From NCBI GenBank assembly GCA_031263945.1, contig JAISEW010000123.1:1-5141 (forward strand): a DNA stretch of 5,141 bases, written 5' to 3'. Shown here one piece after another: positions 1 to 4,988 of the stretch (its first letter is position 1; each line of letters starts with the position of its first letter). The position numbers and the translations under genes were made by a program. Under the pieces are notes generated by a model. It was not told the origin of the DNA. It saw nothing but the letters and a program-made list of their open reading frames with translations, and made no database searches. The DNA is from Gracilibacteraceae bacterium (GTDB lineage Bacteria > Bacillota > Desulfitobacteriia > Desulfitobacteriales > Syntrophobotulaceae).

Positions 1-350
1 GGCCACTCCGTCCGGGCCGGCGCCGTGCTGGCCGCCGCGGCCAAGGGCGGCCGCCCCAGCACGGCCCCGGCCTCGATCACCGCGCCGGCGCCGACGGTCA
101 CGCCGGGGTATATGACCACCCGGGGCGCGAGCCGCGCCCCCGCTTCCACTCGCGCCCCGGCCTCCGCCACCGTGTACGGCCCCAGGACCGCGTCCGGGCC
201 GACCCAGACGTCCGCCCCCAGCACGCAGCCCGCGCCGAGCCGCGCGCCGGGCAGCACGCGCGCCCGCGCCCCGATAACGCAAAAAGGCCCCAGCTGAGCC
301 GCCGGATCCACCGCCGCGTCCGCGGCGACGACCGGCTGCCCGCGCTCCAC
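1..350 (-). CDS. Left-handed beta-helix hexapeptide acyltransferase, WlbB/WbpD-like (partial, C-terminus beyond window edge)
   Basis: This gene runs off the left edge; 116 codons are visible. From about residue 14 to 99 the protein is a run of hexapeptide repeats (small or hydrophobic residue, then Gly, every six residues, such as VIGARA, VLGADV, VGPDAV, VTVGAG), the signature of the left-handed beta-helix (LbH) transferase fold. The stretch VLGRPP followed by AST near residues 97-109 resembles the loop in LbH N-acetyltransferases of nucleotide-sugar pathways. Such enzymes transfer an acetyl or acyl group from CoA or ACP to a sugar amine in the cytoplasm. The partner gene upstream is WlbA-like, so N-acylation of a 3-amino-UDP-sugar is the inferred role; an LpxA/LpxD-like or serine acetyltransferase-like role is not excluded. 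Start choice: a GGAGG at 358-362 lies 7 bases before GTG 350 but only 1 base before ATG 356. I prefer GTG; ATG 356, overlapping the previous stop as ATGA, is the alternative. The visible part is about 80% GC and very Ala/Gly-rich. Confidence 0.8.
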   Translation of the reverse strand, partial: MERGQPVVAADAAVDPAAQLGPFCVIGARARVLPGARLGAGCVLGADVWVGPDAVLGPYTVAEAGARVEAGARLAPRVVIYPGVTVGAGAVIEAGAVLGRPPLAAAASTAPARTEW

Positions 351-352
351 GC

Positions 353-1399
353 TCATTCCTCCGCCGGCAGCGTCACCGGCTGCCCCGTTTCCGCCGAGCG
401 GTAGATCCCCAGCACGATATCCGCCGCCTTGCGCCCTTCCTCACCCGGCACGGCCGGCGGCCGGTCGTCCCGGACCGCCGCGGCCATATCCGCGAAAAGG
501 GCCGTATGGCCAAACCCGTATATATTGGGCGGCTCCGCTTCCCGGCCCGCCAACATCGCCTCGCGTTCCGCGGCGCCGCCATCGCCTGCGAACTCCCAGA
601 CTTCGACCCGGTTGACGGCCACGCCGCCGAGGATCACGCTGCCCGTCTCGCCGAACACGTTCAGCGTTTCTTCAATATTATGGGGGTAAATCGTGGCCGC
701 GGCTTCGATCACGCCGAGCGCCCCGCCGCGGAAACGCAGGACGGCCACGGCCACGTCTTCTTCCTCGATCGGGCGCAAAGCGGTCCTTTTATAGCCAAAA
801 ACGGATTCGACCTCGCCCAGCATCCATTGCAGCAAATCAATAGCGTGGATGGACTGGTTCATCAGCACTCCCCCGTCCTGCGCTTTCGTCCCTCGCCACG
901 GGGCCTGGGCGTAATATTCCTCGCCGCGCTGCCAGCGCACCGTCGCCTGCCCGTGGGTCAGTTTGCCGAAACGCCCGGCTTCCAGCGCGGTGCGCAAAGC
1001 CCGCACCGGCGGGTTGAAGCGGTTCTGATGGATAACGCCCAGCTTCACGCCCGCCATGCGGCAAATACTGATCATGCGCGTCATATCCGCCGACCGCATG
1101 GCCATCGGTTTTTCCACCAGCACATGCTTGCCGGCCTTGGCGGCGGCGACGGCGATTTCCGCGTGCGTGCCGCTCGGCGTCGCTATGGTCACGATATCGA
1201 CGTCGGAACGTTTCAGCAATTCCTCATAATTGTAATATCCCCGCGCTCCGTGCGTGACGGCGCTCCGGTCGGCGCGCTCCAGCACCACGTCGCAGACGGC
1301 CGTCAGTTCCGCCTCCGGCAGAGCGGCGATCGCCTCAAAATGTTTGGCGGCGATGCGGCCGCAGCCGATAACGCCAAACCCCAATTTTTCTTTGCTCAT
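353..1399 (-). CDS. Gfo/Idh/MocA family NAD(P)-dependent oxidoreductase, probable nucleotide-sugar 3-dehydrogenase (WlbA/WbpB/GnnA-like)
   Basis: The 348-residue protein has the full length and two-domain plan of the Gfo/Idh/MocA family. The N-terminal Rossmann domain has GCGRIA (residues 12-17, GxGxxA), an acidic D37 at the end of the second strand, which favours NAD, and the family EKP motif (96-98) with the likely active-site lysine K97. The C-terminal domain begins near N126-R127-F128 and carries WRGTKAQDGG (168-177) and NQSIHAIDLLQW (181-192), with N181, H185 and D188 as likely substrate or catalytic residues. RWxRxxEYYxxxPWRGT with DGGxLxNQxIHxIDLLQW is, from memory, closest to WlbA/WbpB enzymes, which oxidise C3 of UDP-GlcNAcA; GnnA, acting on UDP-GlcNAc for lipid A, is another relative. 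Substrate is inferred, not shown. The ATG overlaps the yceD stop by 4 bases and has AGGAG 7 bases upstream. The gene is followed directly by the hexapeptide acyltransferase, which supports a nucleotide-sugar role. No aminotransferase, the expected third enzyme, is in view. Confidence 0.88.
   Translation of the reverse strand: MSKEKLGFGVIGCGRIAAKHFEAIAALPEAELTAVCDVVLERADRSAVTHGARGYYNYEELLKRSDVDIVTIATPSGTHAEIAVAAAKAGKHVLVEKPMAMRSADMTRMISICRMAGVKLGVIHQNRFNPPVRALRTALEAGRFGKLTHGQATVRWQRGEEYYAQAPWRGTKAQDGGVLMNQSIHAIDLLQWMLGEVESVFGYKRTALRPIEEEDVAVAVLRFRGGALGVIEAAATIYPHNIEETLNVFGETGSVILGGVAVNRVEVWEFAGDGGAAEREAMLAGREAEPPNIYGFGHTALFADMAAAVRDDRPPAVPGEEGRKAADIVLGIYRSAETGQPVTLPAEE
358..362 (-). promoter_or_regulatory. 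Ribosome binding site that decides the acyltransferase start
   Basis: GGAGG on the minus strand in the last codons of the Gfo/Idh gene. It is 1 base from ATG 356, too close to work normally, and 7 bases from GTG 350, the usual distance. Confidence 0.6.
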
Positions 1400-1917
1400 T
1401 CACTTTCTCCTAAAAAACCCCGCAGAGCCGCCAGACGCGGGTCGGTTTCCTCCCGGCGGCAGGCACATTCTCCCGCGTTCAGATCCGCGCCGCAGGAGGG
1501 GCAAAGGCCGCGGCAGTCCGGGCGGCAGACAAAACGCATCGGCAAATGCAGGAGAAAAAACTCGCGCAGCCGGTCGTCAAGCTCCACTTCGTCTTTGGCA
1601 AAAAACAGCGCCGTCTCCAGCTGTTCCCGCTCCGCTCCGGCGGCGTATTCCGCCGGCGTCCACTCGTCCTCAAAACTGAAACTGATCGGCTGGACCGTCT
1701 CCGCCAGACAGAGGTCGCAAACCACCCGGAGTTCCGCCGTCACCCGCGCCCCGACGCTGAAAGAGTGCCCGGCGCTTTGCACTTCAGCCTCCAGAGTGAC
1801 GGGCGAGTGTAAAAAACAGCCGTCCCGCTCCAGCCAGCCGGCGGGGAATTCCTGCGTCAAAGCGAATACGGCGGCGCCGCCGGGCTGGTTTTTCAACTCG
1901 CTCAGATCTATCTTCAT
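1396..1917 (-). CDS. yceD: YceD/DUF177 family cysteine-cluster protein (23S rRNA accumulation protein family)
   Basis: This 173-residue protein has the standard DUF177 layout: a beta-rich N-terminal half, a CDLC pair (C67, C70), an acidic middle, then a C-terminal cysteine knuckle with C131, C135, C139, C142, C151 and C153 in the order CxxxCxxxCxxC..CxC, and an ending DPRLAAL (159-165), a family hallmark. The cysteines suggest bound zinc, which is inference. Members of this family are tied to 23S rRNA accumulation or processing in E. coli and plants, and the gene is normally co-transcribed with rpmF (ribosomal protein bL32). Here it is coupled to ackA at its start (ATGA overlap, no clear Shine-Dalgarno, so probably translated by reinitiation) and to the Gfo/Idh gene at its end (ATGA overlap). 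rpmF is absent from its usual place downstream. The family call is firm; the exact molecular function is not settled. Confidence 0.9.
   Translation of the reverse strand: MKIDLSELKNQPGGAAVFALTQEFPAGWLERDGCFLHSPVTLEAEVQSAGHSFSVGARVTAELRVVCDLCLAETVQPISFSFEDEWTPAEYAAGAEREQLETALFFAKDEVELDDRLREFFLLHLPMRFVCRPDCRGLCPSCGADLNAGECACRREETDPRLAALRGFLGESE
1407..1411 (-). promoter_or_regulatory. Ribosome binding site of the Gfo/Idh gene inside the end of yceD
   Basis: AGGAG on the minus strand lies within the last codons of yceD, 7 bases before ATG 1399. The oxidoreductase gene thus has its own strong site in addition to the stop/start overlap. Confidence 0.75.
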
Positions 1918-3113
1918 CGGGAAACTATTTCATGCGTATCCATGGCGATCATCAGTTCTTCGTTGGTAGGAATTACCAATATTTTACAGGTAGAGTCGGC
2001 GGTGGAAATATCCGCGTCTTTTCCCCGCGTGGCCTCGTTGCGCCCGTCGTCCAGGCGCGCGCCGAGAAATTCCAGCCCCCGGCAGACGTCCCGGCGCATC
2101 CTGGGGGAGTTTTCCCCCAGGCCCGCCGTAAAAGCGATGATATCCGCCCCGCCCATCGCCGCCGCGTAAGAGCCGATGTATTTTTTTACATGATAGGCAA
2201 AAATATCCAAGGCCAGCTGAGCGCGCGCATTGCCGTCATTCGCCGCTTTTTCCAGGTCGCGGAAATCGCTGCTCACCCCGGAAATGCCGAGAACACCGCT
2301 CTCTTTATTCAGATAATCGTTGACCTTTCGCTCCGGGATCTTCGCTTTTTCGACGATATAGGAAACGATGGTCGGATCCAGGTCGCCGGAGCGGGTGCCC
2401 ATGACCAGCCCCTCCAAAGGCGTCAGGCCCATCGAGGTGTCGACGCATTTGCCATACCGCACCGCGGCCAGCGAGGAACCGTTCCCGAGGTGGCAGCTGA
2501 TCAGCTTCACTTCCGCCGCCTTCCGCCCCAAAAAAGCCGGAGCCTGCAAGGCGATGAATTTGTGCGACGTGCCGTGAAAACCGTAGCGGCGGATGCCGTA
2601 TTTTTCATACAGCTCATAGGGAAGCCCGTAGATGTAGGCTTCCGGCGGCATGGTCTGGTGAAAGGAGGTGTCAAAGACGGCGACCTGCGGCGTGCCGGGC
2701 ATCAGCTTTTCACAGGCGTTGATGCCGGCCAGGTTAGCCGGGTTGTGCAGCGGGCCGAGAGCGAAACACTCATGGATGATCTCCTTGACTTCGGCCGTGA
2801 TGAGCATGGAGCCGATCGCTTTTTGCCCTCCGTGCAGAACGCGGTGGCCGACGGCGTCGATCTCGCGGAGCGAAGTCACCACGCCGTAGTCCGGATGCAG
2901 CAGGGCGTCGATCACTATTTGCACCGCGTCGCCGTGATTCTGCGCTTCGCAGGCGATCTCCGTCTTGTCCCGGCCTTCCCGCGTGTGGGTCAGAGACGAG
3001 CCGGTGAGACCGATGCGGTCGACCAATCCTTTGGCCAGCACCGTTTTGGCCGTCATCTCGAATACCTGGTATTTCAAAGACGAGCTGCCGCAATTCACCA
3101 CGAGGATTTTCAT
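1914..3113 (-). CDS. ackA: Acetate kinase
   Basis: Acetate kinase (EC 2.7.2.1) interconverts acetyl phosphate + ADP and acetate + ATP in the cytoplasm, giving substrate-level ATP during fermentation. The 399-residue length is normal. Seen motifs: VVNCGSSSLKY at the N-terminus (N7, S10, S12, K14; ASKHA phosphate-binding signature), GHRVLHGG with R91, FDTSFHQTMP (148-156), RYGFHGTSHK with H180, ISCHLGNGSS (205-214), MGTRSGDLDP with R241, GLGENSP (331-337) and TNEELMIA (383-390). N7, R91, H180 and R241 fall at the same numbers as the catalytic residues of Methanosarcina thermophila AckA, with the C-terminal Glu at about 385. Start: ATG 3113 matches the usual MKILVVN beginning, with AAGGAG 11 bases upstream; an in-frame TTG at 3116 (8-base spacing) adjoins it and cannot be excluded. 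The gene lies 29 bases after the coiled-coil gene and overlaps yceD by ATGA. No pta (phosphotransacetylase) is visible in the window. Confidence 0.98.
   Translation of the reverse strand: MKILVVNCGSSSLKYQVFEMTAKTVLAKGLVDRIGLTGSSLTHTREGRDKTEIACEAQNHGDAVQIVIDALLHPDYGVVTSLREIDAVGHRVLHGGQKAIGSMLITAEVKEIIHECFALGPLHNPANLAGINACEKLMPGTPQVAVFDTSFHQTMPPEAYIYGLPYELYEKYGIRRYGFHGTSHKFIALQAPAFLGRKAAEVKLISCHLGNGSSLAAVRYGKCVDTSMGLTPLEGLVMGTRSGDLDPTIVSYIVEKAKIPERKVNDYLNKESGVLGISGVSSDFRDLEKAANDGNARAQLALDIFAYHVKKYIGSYAAAMGGADIIAFTAGLGENSPRMRRDVCRGLEFLGARLDDGRNEATRGKDADISTADSTCKILVIPTNEELMIAMDTHEIVSR
2100..2121 (-). repeat. Perfect 9-bp inverted repeat (hairpin) inside ackA
   Basis: CCTGGGGGA (2100-2108) and its exact complement TCCCCCAGG (2113-2121) flank a 4-base loop, giving a GC-rich hairpin over the codons of the conserved GLGENSPR motif of acetate kinase. 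No T-run follows on either strand, so it is not a standard intrinsic terminator. Confidence 0.6.
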
Positions 3114-3124
3114 CAAACTTCCAA

Positions 3125-3130
3125 CTCCTT
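3125..3130 (-). promoter_or_regulatory. Ribosome binding site of ackA
   Basis: AAGGAG on the minus strand, 11 bases before ATG 3113 and 8 bases before the adjoining in-frame TTG 3116. Spacing alone slightly favours TTG; conservation of the protein N-terminus favours ATG. Confidence 0.65.
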
Positions 3131-3142
3131 TTCCAAAATCAA

Positions 3143-3613
3143 TCAGCCCTGGGCCTGCGAGGTCAGCTCTCCCCGGTTGCCCTGCACCTGCCGCAGCATC
3201 AGGCTCAAATTTTCTTCCAGTCTTTGCAGCACCTCGTTGGTATAAACAAGGGCGCTCCGTTTCATTTCCAGATAATAATGCTCGGCCTGCCGCACCATCT
3301 CCTCAGCCTGCAGCCTTCCCTGGCGCGCGATCTCATCCTCGTCCAGGAGACGGTCCGCCTCTTTTTGCGCCTGCTCCAGGATCGCCCGGGCCTTGTCGCG
3401 CGCGTCGGTCAAAATCCTTTCCTGATCCTCGATGATGATGCGGGCGTGTTTTACTTCCTCCGGCATGGACCGGCGCAGTTCCTCCAATATGTTCAGAAAC
3501 GTTTCCGGATCAATCAGGACCTTATTAAAACCCGGAATTCTTGTGCCGCGGTCAATTAATTCATCCAATTGCTCCGTCAAACTGTCGATGCGATCCCCCA
3601 ACAGATTTTCCAA
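3143..3613 (-). CDS. Conserved coiled-coil protein of the 'ATPase'/V-ATPase subunit H-like family found upstream of ackA in Firmicutes
   Basis: The product, about 156 residues, is almost all helical and highly charged. A short N-terminal region ends in the pattern IPGFNKVLIDPETFLNILEELR (about 27-48 in pieces), then PEEVKHAR opens a long heptad-rich coiled coil (about 50-140) with many Ala, Glu and Arg, resembling DivIVA or F/V-ATPase peripheral-stalk subunits. There is no Walker motif, so the common database name 'ATPase' reflects coiled-coil resemblance to ATP synthase subunits, not enzymatic evidence. No signal peptide or membrane segment is seen. Function is unknown; conserved placement before ackA is from memory of Firmicutes genomes. 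There is no ATG at the N-terminus: three TTG codons follow one another (3619, 3616, 3613). GGGAGG at 3621-3626 is 7 bases from the third TTG, which I take as the start; the first would add two residues. The gene starts 13 bases after the rsmD stop. Confidence 0.85.
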   Translation of the reverse strand: MENLLGDRIDSLTEQLDELIDRGTRIPGFNKVLIDPETFLNILEELRRSMPEEVKHARIIIEDQERILTDARDKARAILEQAQKEADRLLDEDEIARQGRLQAEEMVRQAEHYYLEMKRSALVYTNEVLQRLEENLSLMLRQVQGNRGELTSQAQG

Positions 3614-3620
3614 CAACAAC

Positions 3621-3626
3621 CCTCCC
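3621..3626 (-). promoter_or_regulatory. Ribosome binding site for a TTG-started gene
   Basis: GGGAGG directly follows the rsmD stop codon on the minus strand and precedes three consecutive TTG codons. The spacing is 1, 4 or 7 bases to the first, second or third TTG; 7 is the normal distance, so the third TTG (3613) is preferred. Confidence 0.7.
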
Positions 3627-4169
3627 TCAGACGATTCTTTGAAAAAACCAGAGTCTGGCGCCGCCGTAGCGTTTCACGGCGCGGAGTTCCAGCGGCGGGC
3701 AGGGACCCAGCGTCGCCTCCGCTTCTGTTTCCGCCACCGCCACCCCATTATATTGTAACAGAGAAATGTTTTTTAGCAAGTCCAATGTTTGCGCGGCCAA
3801 TCCTTGCCGGTAAGGCGGGTCCAGGAAAATAAGGTCGAACCGTTCCTCCGTGCCCGCGGCCAGAAAAAGCAGAGCGTCTGTCTGTAAAATTTGGGCATCG
3901 GCGTGCAGGCGGTCGCGGTTAGCCCGCAGCACTCGCGCGGCCTCCCGGTCTTTTTCCACCAAGAGCGCCCGCGCCGCGCCGCGGGACAGGGCTTCCCAGG
4001 CCAGGGCCCCGCTGCCGGCAAAGAGGTCCAGCACGGAAGCCCCGGCGACCCGCGCGCCCAGAACGCTGAAAAGCGCCTCTTTTACTTTGGCGGAGGTAGG
4101 CCGCGTCAGATCGCCGGGCAAAGTCTGGAGGCGCCGGCCTTTCCAGGCGCCGCCCGTTACGCGCGTCAT
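3627..4169 (-). CDS. rsmD: 16S rRNA (guanine(966)-N(2))-methyltransferase RsmD
   Basis: RsmD methylates N2 of G966 in 16S rRNA of the assembled small subunit, using S-adenosylmethionine. The 180-residue length fits the family. Seen in order: the N-terminal MTRVTGGAWKGRRL, matching the usual RVIxGxxxGRxL opening; RPTSAKVKEALFSVLG (23-38); the SAM-binding motif I DLFAGSG (48-54); the acidic VEKD (71-74) at the end of the second strand; the catalytic motif DPPY (117-120); and RYGG near the C-terminus (168-171). ATG 4169 is chosen because it gives the conserved N-terminus, although the ribosome binding site is poor (only AAGGG about 12 bases away). It lies 31 bases after the stop of the hydrolase gene. 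In most Firmicutes coaD (phosphopantetheine adenylyltransferase) follows directly; here the coiled-coil gene does. Confidence 0.95.
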   Translation of the reverse strand: MTRVTGGAWKGRRLQTLPGDLTRPTSAKVKEALFSVLGARVAGASVLDLFAGSGALAWEALSRGAARALLVEKDREAARVLRANRDRLHADAQILQTDALLFLAAGTEERFDLIFLDPPYRQGLAAQTLDLLKNISLLQYNGVAVAETEAEATLGPCPPLELRAVKRYGGARLWFFQRIV

Positions 4170-4200
4170 GACCGCCGGCCGCCCTTCGCCGCGTTTTCCA

Positions 4201-4839
4201 TCAAATGGGCGCCAAAAAAGGGTTGTACCGTTTTTCCCAGCCGATCGTCGTTTCCTCCATGTGGCCGGGATAGACCAGCGTCTCCTCCTCCAGCGGAAAA
4301 AGCCGCTCGCGGATGGACTGAAGGAGCAGCCGCGCGTCGCCGCCGGGAAAATCCGAGCGCCCGACGGAGGCGCGGAACAAGGTGTCGCCGCTGAAAAGAA
4401 CGCCGTGCCCGTAGAGGCAGATCCCGCCCGGCGAATGTCCGGGCGTGTGCAGGACGCGCAGACTCAAAGCGCCGGCGCTGACCGTGTCGCCGTCGGCCAG
4501 CAGTCTTTCCGCCGCGCGGAGGCGCCCGTCCCGGCCGAAGAGAAGGGAAAGATTAAGCCCCGGGTCGAGCAGCATCCCGGCGTCGGCGGCGTGGATCGCC
4601 GCCGGGGCGTTCAGGGCGTCGCGCGTTTTATCCAAAGCGGCGATATGGTCATAATGCCCGTGCGTCAAAACGATCTGTTCCACCTTGACGCCCTCCGCCG
4701 CCACCTGAGCCAGAATGCCCGGGGCATTGGAGCCGGGATCAATCAGTATGCCGCTGCCGGACGCCCGATCCCAGAACAGATAGCAATTCGCGCCAAACCC
4801 GGAGGCGGGCAGTAACCGAAGTCCGTATGAGTCCGGCAT
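4201..4839 (-). CDS. Metallo-beta-lactamase-fold hydrolase, glyoxalase II-like (YcbL/GloB-related)
   Basis: This 212-residue protein has the complete metal-binding set of the MBL fold: THGHYDH (59-65; H60, H62, D64, H65), HTPGHSPGG (131-139; H135), SGDTLF (150-155; bridging D152) and YPGH (190-193; H193). The ending EETTIGWEKRYNPFL is typical of the short glyoxalase II-like group, which lacks the extra helical substrate domain of true hydroxyacylglutathione hydrolases. It is probably a cytoplasmic zinc or iron thioester hydrolase of unknown substrate. Start choice: an in-frame ATG at 4887 is rejected because it lies inside the promoter -10 region; ATG 4839 has GGAGGG at 4845-4850, about 6 bases upstream, and follows a predicted transcript start by some 30 bases. 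It is the first gene of the minus-strand run. Confidence 0.92.
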   Translation of the reverse strand: MPDSYGLRLLPASGFGANCYLFWDRASGSGILIDPGSNAPGILAQVAAEGVKVEQIVLTHGHYDHIAALDKTRDALNAPAAIHAADAGMLLDPGLNLSLLFGRDGRLRAAERLLADGDTVSAGALSLRVLHTPGHSPGGICLYGHGVLFSGDTLFRASVGRSDFPGGDARLLLQSIRERLFPLEEETLVYPGHMEETTIGWEKRYNPFLAPI

Positions 4840-4844
4840 GAGAG

Positions 4845-4850
4845 CCCTCC
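4845..4850 (-). promoter_or_regulatory. Ribosome binding site deciding the hydrolase start
   Basis: GGAGGG on the minus strand, about 6 bases before ATG 4839. It settles the start against the in-frame upstream ATG at 4887, which has no such site and lies in the promoter. Confidence 0.8.
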
Positions 4851-4877
4851 CGTTTTCCGTATTTGTTTTCCGTGAAC

Positions 4878-4906
4878 AGTATACCATAATAAAGCCCGGA
4901 AGTTAA
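4878..4906 (-). promoter_or_regulatory. Sigma70-type promoter for the minus-strand operon
   Basis: On the minus strand, TTAACT (4901-4906, four of six matches to TTGACA) is separated by 17 bases from TATACT (4878-4883, five of six matches to TATAAT), with a TGG just before the -10 giving an extended -10. Transcription would begin near 4871, leaving a leader of about 30 bases before the hydrolase ATG at 4839. It is the only convincing promoter seen upstream of the run of seven genes. Confidence 0.7.
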
Positions 4907-4975
4907 ATTTTTTCACTCAGCCGTTGCAATATCCGGGCAATCGTGTTACGGTGATTATCATAGAAACTCAAATTC

Positions 4976-4982
4976 GGGGGGA
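4976..4982 (+). promoter_or_regulatory. Probable ribosome binding site of the AAA ATPase gene
   Basis: A run of six G and an A, a partial match to the Shine-Dalgarno consensus, ends about 6-7 bases before ATG 4989. It is weaker than the sites of the minus-strand genes. Confidence 0.5.
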
Positions 4983-4988
4983 TCGGCG

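Noticed and set aside
25..297. Plus-strand Ala/Pro/Thr-rich frame of 90 codons resembling a secreted mucin-like peptide
   Set aside because: The opposite strand encodes clear hexapeptide repeats in the frame following the Gfo/Idh gene; the Pro/Ala repeats are the complement of Gly/Ala-rich codons.
506..1969. Long plus-strand open frame (487 codons) opposite the Gfo/Idh and yceD genes
   Set aside because: It is antisense to two genes with clear family motifs, has a His/Arg/Pro-rich composition typical of shadow frames in GC-rich DNA, shows no motif, and spans the junction of two real genes.
2100..2121. Hairpin in ackA as an intrinsic terminator
   Set aside because: There is no T-run after the stem on the minus strand and it lies inside an essential conserved motif with overlapping genes downstream.
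1932..3245. Long plus-strand open frame (437 codons) opposite ackA
   Set aside because: It is a mirror frame of acetate kinase with no recognisable domain and no ribosome binding site; it exists because of the codon bias of ackA.
3143..3613. True ATPase activity for the coiled-coil protein
   Set aside because: No Walker A, Walker B or other nucleotide-binding motif is present; the name used in databases seems to come from coiled-coil similarity to ATP synthase or V-ATPase stalk subunits.
3850..4815. Plus-strand open frame (321 codons) opposite rsmD and the hydrolase gene
   Set aside because: Low-complexity Ala/Arg/Pro translation, antisense to two well-supported genes.
4840..4887. Hydrolase start at the upstream in-frame ATG 4887
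   Set aside because: The extra 16 codons lie over the -10 box and the predicted transcript start and are not like the family N-terminus; ATG 4839 has a strong ribosome binding site.
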